Shown piece after piece: positions 26,846-33,616 of a stretch of 49,444 nt of DNA. Source of the stretch: a virus; the IMG/VR virus record IMGVR_UViG_3300046003_003454, positions 1 through 49,444 of that record. One strand, 5' to 3'. The notes under the pieces were generated by a model. The model was not told the DNA's origin, did not search any database, and saw only the letters and a program-made list of their open reading frames with translations. Position 1 is the first letter of the stretch. Every line of letters starts with the position of its first letter. The position numbers and the translations under genes are program-made.

Positions 26846-27031
26846 TTAATTCCTAGTAGTTTTTAACTCTAAATATTGCTCTTGCAATTTAGCAGTTAAA
26901 TTATATACAAATTCCAAACTTTCACCTTTGAAGGTAGCAGCACGAATTAAACTAAATAAAAATTCGTATTCTTCTACCGTTAATTTACCATATTCGTTTG
27001 TTATATTCGTAACCTTGCTTATTAAAGCCAT
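26846..27031 (-). CDS. small hypothetical protein, 61 aa
   Basis: The frame is open from 27061, but the ATG at 27031 has a clear AGGAG ribosome-binding site at 27039-27043 and is preferred (MALISKVTNI start). The protein is mostly helical (TVEEYEFLFSLIRAATFKG, LEFVYNLTAKLQEQYLELK) and contains no repeat of the fibre type. It is the only non-fibre gene in this part and is placed like small conserved proteins in cyanophage fibre clusters. Function unknown. Confidence 0.7.
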   Translation of the reverse strand: MALISKVTNITNEYGKLTVEEYEFLFSLIRAATFKGESLEFVYNLTAKLQEQYLELKTTRN

Positions 27032-27064
27032 TTTATACTCCTGGTGTATACATGATACCACACC

Positions 27065-27099
27065 AAGTGACAGCAGTTACAATAAAACTGCTGTCACTT
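27065..27099 (-). other. strong intergenic hairpin
   Basis: A perfect 14-bp stem (AAGTGACAGCAGTT / AACTGCTGTCACTT) with a 7-base loop fills the gap between the 359-aa fibre and the 61-aa gene. It has no U-tract on either side, so it is a poor intrinsic terminator. It could be an mRNA processing or stabilising structure. Confidence 0.6.
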
Positions 27100-27112
27100 G
27101 ATGTGTTAATTA

Positions 27113-28192
27113 TTATGCGGAATAGATGAAAATGTCACCATTTGTTTCCACACGAATATTACCGACCTTAGCATAAGTTGCCAATGATGCTGATTGTACT
27201 GCCACATTCATATCTACCACGGCGGCCATATATGCGGTTTGTGTTGCGGATGTTGCGGTATATCCGACATTATCTGCAAGACCCCAACGATTTGTTGTTC
27301 CTGCGGTGGTGTAGAAGAATGCTGACCCTGATGGGTTTACACCACCATCTTGTACCACAAGACCACCTTGTGCATTACCACCCGGAACTGATCCACTATT
27401 AACAAGAATAAAGCGATCTTCAATATTTAAATTAGTTGTATTAACCGTTGTCGTTGTTCCATCAACAAAGAGGTCACCACTAACTGTTAAGTTTGCTGGG
27501 AATGTAAAATTTGACGATGAAAAGGTTGTTCCTGAAATACTATCCAATGATACTTGACCAGAACTACTGACCGTACCTGCGGGCAAGAATGCCTTAACTT
27601 GACTACTACTTGATGCCACTCCAGCAAGTTGTGATTGTAATGCGTACGAGCTTGTGGCTGTATTTAATGCATTAAGTGATACTTGTTGTGTCGCATCTAC
27701 CGTTGCCAAAGACGAACTAAATGTTGAATAATTGCTGGTTGCAGTAATATCAACTTGACCAGAACTTGATACTGTGCCCGCAGGTAAGAATGCTACTACT
27801 TGAGTAGAACTAGATACGGTATCTGCTGGTAAATATGTTTTAACTTGCGCTGAACTTGAAGCAACACCTTGTAATTGTGTTTGTAACGCATACGAACTTG
27901 TTAAACTTGCCAAATTGTCAATACGAATATTTTGTCCTGCATCAACTGTAGCTAATGAAGAACTAAAGGTGGTATAATTTGTAGTTTGCGTTATATCAAT
28001 TTGTGCTGAACTTGATACAGTTCCAGCAGCACTTACGCCAGTTAATCCACTACCATCACCAACAAACGATCCAGTAAACGAACCAGAAATTTTTGTTGTT
28101 GCTGCATCGGTGGTTAATGCTTGTGAACCTACTGTTACGGAATTTAAGGACGCATCAGACCCCGATACTATAATTTTTTTCCATTCTGCCAT
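27113..28192 (-). CDS. tail fibre, cassette type, 359 aa
   Basis: It starts MAEWKKIIVSGSDASLNSVT, then FTGSFVGDGSGLTGV and three rounds of TYSTFSSSLATVDA with VSSSGQVDITAT. The second half, from FSSSNFTFPANLTVSGDLFV, carries TTTVNTTNLNIEDRFILVNS, GGLVVQDGGVNPSGSAFFY and TNRWGLADNVGY. This 'NIEDRFILvN..S' block is widespread in cyanophage-type structural proteins and recurs in diverged form in the 852-aa fibre. It ends with a short beta strand (VGNIRVETNGDIFIYSA). Confidence 0.8.
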   Translation of the reverse strand: MAEWKKIIVSGSDASLNSVTVGSQALTTDAATTKISGSFTGSFVGDGSGLTGVSAAGTVSSSAQIDITQTTNYTTFSSSLATVDAGQNIRIDNLASLTSSYALQTQLQGVASSSAQVKTYLPADTVSSSTQVVAFLPAGTVSSSGQVDITATSNYSTFSSSLATVDATQQVSLNALNTATSSYALQSQLAGVASSSSQVKAFLPAGTVSSSGQVSLDSISGTTFSSSNFTFPANLTVSGDLFVDGTTTTVNTTNLNIEDRFILVNSGSVPGGNAQGGLVVQDGGVNPSGSAFFYTTAGTTNRWGLADNVGYTATSATQTAYMAAVVDMNVAVQSASLATYAKVGNIRVETNGDIFIYSA

Positions 28193-28218
28193 ATCAAGTG
28201 CTCCAAAAAGTTAAATGT

Positions 28219-29229
28219 TTATGTACCGAGATACAATTCACCAGACGAGGAATAAAAAATCGTACCCGCTACTGATGCGCTAGGAGTAGATCTTGGTTTG
28301 AGAACCAACACCCCATCTTCAGTTATGGTTGTTGACCCTGAAATAATAACATCACCATTTTTAAATATAGTGGTTTGCTTATATTGATAATTATTGTATT
28401 TATTGCCAATAAGTAATTGACTATCAGAACTTTGCGAGGTATTTAATGTGGTAAATGTTAATGCCGACCCATCTCCGACAAATGATCCGGTAAACGATCC
28501 CGAAAAATTGGGGCTTAATACAAATAACGCATTCGTGGCATAACTGGCTGATGTGGCAGTACCCAGAAATGACCCACTAAATGACCCTGTAGCATTTTGT
28601 GTTACCGATATCAATACACGAACTAAAATATTAGATTGTGATGGTGGTGTTGTAACGAAGGTTAGTGTCGGACCAGATAAACTGTAATCTACGACATTTG
28701 TTAATGTTAATCCTTCAACAGATACAACGAGTGAATTTACATTATAACTTTGAGATAATACATAATTTACTGTACTACCGTTACCTTGAAATGTATAGGT
28801 ATCTATCGTAATATTAGCTGCAATATTTGTTAATCCACTACCGTCACCCTTGAATGACCCTGTAAATGAACCCGTCATATTTTGGGTTGCGTTCACTAAT
28901 GCACGAACTAATATATTCGATGCGGATGGTGGGGTATCGGCAAAGGTTACTGTTGATGCCGATATATTATAATCAGTATTTTTGGTTTGCGTTAACCCAT
29001 CTACCGATACTATGAGGGAATTAATATCGTAACTTTGGGATAATATATAGTTTGTTGTTGACCCATTACCATCAAAGGTGTATGTATCAATACTGAGTGC
29101 GGTGGGTCCACCCGGTAGATTTATGAGTTGACTACCATCGCCCTTGAAGAACGATGCAGTAACCGAACCAGATACATTAATACTTCCGCTGGATATTAAT
29201 CCTTTGCGGGCAACAAACTCATTCGCCAT
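28219..29229 (-). CDS. tail fibre with two copies of a beta domain, 336 aa
   Basis: It begins MANEFVARKGLISSGSINVS, a start shared with the 483-aa fibre. It then has two copies of the YTFxGNGSTxNYxLSQSY...SVxGLT...DYxxS...PPSxSNILVR unit, the same as in the 356-aa fibre, each ended by TGSFxGSFxGDGSGLTNI. The C-terminal ~60 residues (LLIGNKYNNYQYKQTTIFKN, VIISGSTTITEDGVLVLKP) end in TIFYSSSGELYLGT, a short shaft tip. Confidence 0.8.
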   Translation of the reverse strand: MANEFVARKGLISSGSINVSGSVTASFFKGDGSQLINLPGGPTALSIDTYTFDGNGSTTNYILSQSYDINSLIVSVDGLTQTKNTDYNISASTVTFADTPPSASNILVRALVNATQNMTGSFTGSFKGDGSGLTNIAANITIDTYTFQGNGSTVNYVLSQSYNVNSLVVSVEGLTLTNVVDYSLSGPTLTFVTTPPSQSNILVRVLISVTQNATGSFSGSFLGTATSASYATNALFVLSPNFSGSFTGSFVGDGSALTFTTLNTSQSSDSQLLIGNKYNNYQYKQTTIFKNGDVIISGSTTITEDGVLVLKPRSTPSASVAGTIFYSSSGELYLGT

Positions 29230-29264
29230 ATTATCCCTTTTTCACATTTCCAAAGGTTGGTACA

Positions 29265-29295
29265 ATGGGGCGGGTAGGATTAGTACCCACCCCAT
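29265..29295 (-). other. intergenic hairpin
   Basis: ATGGGGCGGGTA pairs with TACCCACCCCAT (11 of 12 bases) around a 7-base loop, between the 483-aa and 336-aa fibre genes. There is no immediate U-tract on the minus strand, so termination is uncertain; a processing signal is possible. Confidence 0.5.
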
Positions 29296-29315
29296 TTGCT
29301 ACGGTATATATTTTA

Positions 29316-30767
29316 TTATAATGCTCGTATTGCCGTCTTGACCGTCCATGTACCCGAAGTATTTGTAAACTTCAATCGAATTAACGAGGAAAGAATATCT
29401 ACCACAAATATTGCTTGGGCGGTATTACCAATATCATTTGTCGAGGTATCCGTATATTCTACATCAGTACCATTCGATACGACCATTACGGTACCCGTTC
29501 TATAATTCGTGGTGTCGTTGATTGCGTAATCAAAAAATACTGCGGTACCGGTTGCTGTTGGCACCGTGGAAACCACTTGATTAACTACCGGACCAACAAT
29601 GCCAACGACACTACTACCAGAATAAAATCCTGTTGCCGCGGTAACTGCTGCGAATGATGGTTGGCTGGTGGATTGTAATGTGGTGATATTAACATTCACG
29701 CCATTAAGTTTAATCTGGCCTTGTGCATCACCCGATGCGGACGATGAAACTGCACCACTTATCTTATTTTGTATACTATTGTAATCTACTTGTCCTGATG
29801 AGGAAAACATCCCCACCATAGAGCCACTGATTGTTCCTAATACACGAAGAGATCCCGTTACACTCATTACATCATCTGATGTATCACCAAATTTGGTAGA
29901 ACCCGATTCAAAAATAACTGATGAAGAAACAAATTCTGTGTTAATTTGTTGTGCGGTTAACGTGCCTTCTACTCGTACATCTTGTGGAAAATAGAATGCC
30001 GCATTACTAAATGTCGTACCCGTAATCGTATCAAGGTTTACGGTAGATGCAAATGATGCGGTTTGTGGTATAAATGTAATGCTGGTTGCTGCTGACGCGG
30101 TGGTCGCAAACGATGCAGATGTTGCCGTAGTTGCGGTGGTTGCTACTGATGCCGTGGCTGCATATGACGCTGATGTACCTGATAGGGCATTGAACTGTGC
30201 CGATGCTGAAATCGTTCCGCTTAACTTATTGGTAATAGAATTATAATCTATTTGACCAGATGAGGACACTACTCCCGGTAGCGCGGCAATAACTTGCGCA
30301 GATGACGACACGGTTCCTGCTGGAATTGTTGCGTTTGTTGCGAACGATGCTGTAACAGCGAACGATGCCGTTACCGGAGTAAAAGTAATACTCGTTGCGG
30401 CGGATGCCGTTGTTGCGAAGGACGCTGAAGTGGCAGTTATACTTTGTTCAGCAAACCCAGCATATGAAGATGTGGTCGCAAATGATGCAGTTGGTGGAGT
30501 AAAGGTAATCGACGTTGCGGCGGATGCCGTTGTTGCGAACGATGCCGTTAACGGAGTAAAAGTAATACTCGTTGCGGCGGATGCTGTTGTTGCGAAGGAC
30601 GCCGAGATCGCGGTACCAATTGAACCAGAGAACGATCCAGTAAGTGACGATGCAATGATATTATATCCTGTTGCGTCGATTGTACCACTAACCAGTAAGG
30701 ATCCAGTGATTTTTGCCCCACCAGATTGGGCGATAATACCTCGTCGTGCTACAAATTCATTTGCCAT
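29316..30767 (-). CDS. tail fibre with 19-residue tandem repeats, 483 aa
   Basis: MANEFVARRGIIAQSGGAKI start as in the 336-aa fibre. It contains four copies of the unit TASFATTASAATSITFTP, two of them directly tandem (57-bp DNA units), then the DYNSITNKLSGTISAS and NAAFYFPQDVRVEGTLTAQQ cassettes shared with the 510-aa fibre. The C-terminal ~75 residues (NYRTGTVMVVSNGTDVEYTD, TNDIGNTAQAIFVVD, IRLKFTNTSGTWTVKTAIRA) form a head domain that matches the C-terminus of the 582-aa fibre in pattern and is familiar from cyanophage fibres. Confidence 0.82.
   Translation of the reverse strand: MANEFVARRGIIAQSGGAKITGSLLVSGTIDATGYNIIASSLTGSFSGSIGTAISASFATTASAATSITFTPLTASFATTASAATSITFTPPTASFATTSSYAGFAEQSITATSASFATTASAATSITFTPVTASFAVTASFATNATIPAGTVSSSAQVIAALPGVVSSSGQIDYNSITNKLSGTISASAQFNALSGTSASYAATASVATTATTATSASFATTASAATSITFIPQTASFASTVNLDTITGTTFSNAAFYFPQDVRVEGTLTAQQINTEFVSSSVIFESGSTKFGDTSDDVMSVTGSLRVLGTISGSMVGMFSSSGQVDYNSIQNKISGAVSSSASGDAQGQIKLNGVNVNITTLQSTSQPSFAAVTAATGFYSGSSVVGIVGPVVNQVVSTVPTATGTAVFFDYAINDTTNYRTGTVMVVSNGTDVEYTDTSTNDIGNTAQAIFVVDILSSLIRLKFTNTSGTWTVKTAIRAL
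30052..30597 (-). repeat. 57-bp repeat units inside a fibre gene
   Basis: Four copies of a unit whose plus-strand core is GTTGCGGCGGATGCCGTTGT (or close variants). Copies two to four lie at about 30361-30420, 30484-30540 and 30541-30597; the first, more diverged, is near 30052-30110. They encode TASFATTASAATSITFTP in frame. Confidence 0.75.
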
Positions 30768-30801
30768 CGGGTTTCTCCAAAACGATGCGAAATATCTAAT
30801 C

Positions 30802-30809
30802 TATAAATA
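30802..30809 (-). promoter_or_regulatory. late-promoter-like box
   Basis: CTATTTATAG on the coding strand, 35 bases before the 483-aa fibre start, in the 50-base gap after the 582-aa fibre. Confidence 0.45.
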
Positions 30810-30817
30810 GTTAAATA

Positions 30818-32566
30818 TTATGATAAAAAGGGAAATAGTTTAAACAAACTCTGAACTGTCCACGGATATGATCCACTACCTAGACTCTCTACCCGTAGTT
30901 TAATATAACCATCACTTTGGACCAACGAAAACCGTATATCTGAGGTATCTCCAACATCCGTACTGGATATGTCTGTAACTGTCGTATTACTACCACTCCA
31001 TCCTGCCAAAATAACGCCTACACGAAGGCCACCAACACGGGAGGCGACATACTCAACCGTTGCGGCACAGAAGCTGCTAGTGGGGATGAAAGGTAGTACA
31101 TATTCTGTTGCCCCGAAAATACCCGATGTAATTGATCCCGTAAAGATTAAGGATACAGCTCCGGCGATTAACTTATATTCGTTGGATTCTACACGATTGG
31201 GAACGATAGTAGAACCACTAACATATGTTACTACTTGGGTAGAACTACTGACAGTTCCTGCAGGTACACTCGCTGCATTTACCGCATAACTTGCCGTGGT
31301 AGCAAATGAACTGGAAATTGCGTTACTTGCCCAACTGCTTGTACCTATTAATACTCCAGTAAATGAACCCGTAAATGAAGATGTATTTATTTGATTTGTA
31401 TTTTCCCAAAGACCCGATGTGGAGTTGTATGATAATACCTGTCCATTTGTTAAAGAACCAGTATTGATTAATATATCATGTATATCTTCCAAATGCCCAC
31501 CAGATGAAGGTCTTACAAATAATACCCCTACCGATTGGTGTCTTGTTATGATAATAGCAACCGTAATTGCATGTTCGGGTTTTACATTAGTTAATTTACC
31601 GGCAACGGTTGGGTGAACATATAATATATCACCAACTGCCCAAGTTTCATCACCAACCGCAATTGAACTTGCTGTTGTTCCTCTGGTATCTAAACCTCTA
31701 ACATATCCAAAATGAGTTACAAATCCGTTTACTCCATTAGATATATCCTCAGTTGCTATACCTAAAAATCTAACCTCCCTAACACTACCATCTGCGGTAT
31801 AAGGTGATGCTGTAATTCTAGCACTACCGGCAGTTACACCATTTGCATAAACTGCAGTCCCATTTGGTATTTCTATTCCGGTTTCGTTTCTTACCTCATA
31901 AAAGAGTTCTTGTCCGATTTGCTGAACAACATTTCCACCCTTCATTCCCAAATCCAAAGTTCCATCGGAGTTGTTCCAAGCTAATTCACCAACCCCAACG
32001 GATACTCCCGCAGAAGTGTTAAATCTTACTGCATCTGTTAAAACTCTCGATGATGTTACTGAGCCAATTATAGTTTGATTTCCATTAAATTGATTTGAAC
32101 CAGTTGTTGCAAATACGGATGAATCTAATCCATCTAATAAATTTGCATTATTTGCATAACTGCTTGTACCTATTAATACTCCAGTAAATGAACCCGTAAA
32201 TGAACCCGTATTAATTTGTCCAGAACTGGAAACAACTCCTACGGGTAACGTTGTAATTGCATTTAGTGCATATGATGCCGTGGTGGCAAAAGATGCGGAT
32301 ATCGCGTTGTCAATTGAACCACTAACTGCAAGTGCATAACTAGCTGTGTTTGCAAATAACGCAGATACCGCTAGCGACGGCAAAGAACCCGTTCGTTGAA
32401 CTACTAACGAACTGGGTTGTACACTTACCTTATAGTCAGGTGATGTTTCAATATTAACACTAATATTTGGTACATCTACTAAAACTTTATTAGCGTCACT
32501 ATTTTCTCTGACTACAACGGTTATGTCGGGTACACCTAAGTTAATTGGCCGTAATGATCCACTCAT
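30818..32566 (-). CDS. tail fibre, 582 aa, first of the fibre cluster
   Basis: The unique N-terminus (MSGSLRPINLGVPDITVVVR, NISVNIETSPDYKVSVQPS) is followed by ASFATTASYAL and two near-identical FTGSFTGVLIGTSS blocks 275 codons apart. Between them lies a ~170-residue domain: AVRFNTSAGVSVGVGELAWN, GLGEL-like beta turns, YEVRNETGIEIPNGTAVYA and VGDETWAVGDILYVHPTVAG. That domain resembles the capsid-decoration-type beta domains found in many phage fibres. The C-terminus (VGGLRVGVILAGWSGSNTTV, DVGDTSDIRFSLVQSDG, YPWTVQSLFKL) is related to the head of the 483-aa fibre. It follows the 118-codon Ig-like gene by three bases. Confidence 0.8.
   Translation of the reverse strand: MSGSLRPINLGVPDITVVVRENSDANKVLVDVPNISVNIETSPDYKVSVQPSSLVVQRTGSLPSLAVSALFANTASYALAVSGSIDNAISASFATTASYALNAITTLPVGVVSSSGQINTGSFTGSFTGVLIGTSSYANNANLLDGLDSSVFATTGSNQFNGNQTIIGSVTSSRVLTDAVRFNTSAGVSVGVGELAWNNSDGTLDLGMKGGNVVQQIGQELFYEVRNETGIEIPNGTAVYANGVTAGSARITASPYTADGSVREVRFLGIATEDISNGVNGFVTHFGYVRGLDTRGTTASSIAVGDETWAVGDILYVHPTVAGKLTNVKPEHAITVAIIITRHQSVGVLFVRPSSGGHLEDIHDILINTGSLTNGQVLSYNSTSGLWENTNQINTSSFTGSFTGVLIGTSSWASNAISSSFATTASYAVNAASVPAGTVSSSTQVVTYVSGSTIVPNRVESNEYKLIAGAVSLIFTGSITSGIFGATEYVLPFIPTSSFCAATVEYVASRVGGLRVGVILAGWSGSNTTVTDISSTDVGDTSDIRFSLVQSDGYIKLRVESLGSGSYPWTVQSLFKLFPFLS
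31333..31379 (-). repeat. 47-bp direct repeat, copy 1
   Basis: Identical over 47 bases to 32158-32204, 825 bases away and in the same reading frame. It encodes FTGSFTGVLIGTSS. A likely site for deletion or exchange by homologous recombination. Confidence 0.85.
32158..32204 (-). repeat. 47-bp direct repeat, copy 2
   Basis: Partner of 31333-31379, same strand and frame. Recombination between the copies would remove exactly 275 codons without a frameshift. Confidence 0.85.
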
Positions 32567-32569
32567 TAA

Positions 32570-32917
32570 TTATCTCGTAGCTGTGGGGCGTACCGTCAAT
32601 GCTCCTTCTAAAATTCTTCGTTTAATTGGACTAACTGATCCACTAACCATATTCACATCATACACATATTTTCGTTGTGTTAGTGTCAATGTTTGATCAG
32701 GAGTTAACTCTACAATAATTGAACCAGAATTTAATGGGGTAAGCTTTGTAATATTAAATGTAGCGGCAATTTCGTCGGTGGTATAATTTTCTCTAACTTG
32801 ACCACTAAACACATAATCGGTTATATTAAGTGGGATACTTCCACTATCACTGATAATGGTTGCTGCGATACGAAATGTTTCACCCTGACCTACATTGAAT
32901 TCTGTCAGTTCTGCCAT
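32570..32917 (-). CDS. Ig-like/BppU-type baseplate or fibre adaptor protein
   Basis: 115 aa from the ATG at 32917, which has AGGTG six bases upstream; an in-frame GTG at 32926 is less likely. The sequence follows the pattern of small beta domains found at the N-terminus of BppU and in cyanophage structural proteins: GETFRIAATIISDSGSIPLN, ITDYVFSGQVRENY, GSIIVELTPDQTLTL, YVYDVNMVSGSVSPIKRRIL and a final GALTVRP. It is the last short gene before the fibre cluster, so it may connect fibres to the baseplate. Confidence 0.7.
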   Translation of the reverse strand: MAELTEFNVGQGETFRIAATIISDSGSIPLNITDYVFSGQVRENYTTDEIAATFNITKLTPLNSGSIIVELTPDQTLTLTQRKYVYDVNMVSGSVSPIKRRILEGALTVRPTATR

Positions 32918-32953
32918 ATTATACACCTATAAAAAGTATCCACGCTGCCTCTA

Positions 32954-32961
32954 TATAAATA
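32954..32961 (-). promoter_or_regulatory. late-promoter-like box
   Basis: TATTTATATAG on the coding strand, 37 bases before the ATG at 32917 and downstream of the tube-gene terminator; it would start the fibre transcript. Confidence 0.45.
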
Positions 32962-33003
32962 TGGAATTAATGTATTCAACTCACATTTATGATAGAAAAT
33001 ATA

Positions 33004-33039
33004 AAACTCCCCTGTGATATTTCTACCACAGGGGAGTTT
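33004..33039 (-). terminator. terminator after the tail tube gene
   Basis: A 13-bp perfect stem (AAACTCCCCTGTG / CACAGGGGAGTTT) with a 10-base loop; the minus strand continues TTATATTTTC. It is GC-rich at the core and followed by U-rich sequence, 21 bases past the tube gene stop. Confidence 0.85.
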
Positions 33040-33060
33040 ATAACTACAGTTATTCGTATA

Positions 33061-33555
33061 TCAATAATTGAGTACGCAGTAATCTGGTTGGATAGTTAGG
33101 GTAATTTCTGCAACTTCACCCGTATCACTCCATTCTAATCCACCAAAATCTACTTTGGTGATTTGTGCACCCTTTATAATCCATTCTTCAACCTTATCAC
33201 CAACAGGTCCAAGAAGTTGGAGTGTTAAGTCTTTCTTGTAGAATTCAGCGTATCCATCACGACCCGTGACCGATTCGTGGTGAAGACGGACCCATTCCAT
33301 AACTGCCTGTGCACCTGACGGTACAATTGGATCATAGAGCGTCATTTCCATTGTTTGCCATACACTAACACCTTTCACGAAACGAACAGTATTGATATGC
33401 GGTAATTTAATTGCTTCTTGATTCAATACAGGTCGGGCAACTTTCTTTACGAGATACGCGGGAATACCTTCAATCAATAATAAAAATCTATTTTTGACTT
33501 TTGGTTCAAACGCTGTGAAGAAAATTTCGTTTTCGGCTACTATATTGTTTGCCAT
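33061..33555 (-). CDS. gp19: tail tube protein (gp19-like)
   Basis: 164 aa, equal to the T4 gp19 size. FEPKVKNRFLLLIEGIPAYL and VARPVLNQEAIKLPHINTV near the N-terminus, then ETVRFVKG-like strands, WQTMEMTLYDPIVPSGAQAV, WVRLHHESVTGRDGY, KKDLTLQLLGPVGDKVEEW and DFGGLEWSDTGEVAEITLTI, are the family's landmarks. It forms hexameric rings stacked into the inner tail tube through which DNA passes. It follows the sheath gene by 61 bases and has its own promoter-like box and GGAG ribosome-binding site, fitting its need for high expression. Confidence 0.95.
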   Translation of the reverse strand: MANNIVAENEIFFTAFEPKVKNRFLLLIEGIPAYLVKKVARPVLNQEAIKLPHINTVRFVKGVSVWQTMEMTLYDPIVPSGAQAVMEWVRLHHESVTGRDGYAEFYKKDLTLQLLGPVGDKVEEWIIKGAQITKVDFGGLEWSDTGEVAEITLTIQPDYCVLNY

Positions 33556-33578
33556 TTGTATCTCCTAACTGATTTAAC

Positions 33579-33586
33579 TATAAATA
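33579..33586 (-). promoter_or_regulatory. late-promoter-like box
   Basis: ACTATTTATAGT on the coding strand, 24 bases before the tail tube start, in a 61-base gap after the sheath gene. Confidence 0.5.
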
Positions 33587-33616
33587 GTCGATAAAGTAAA
33601 AATATAACTCAATTTA

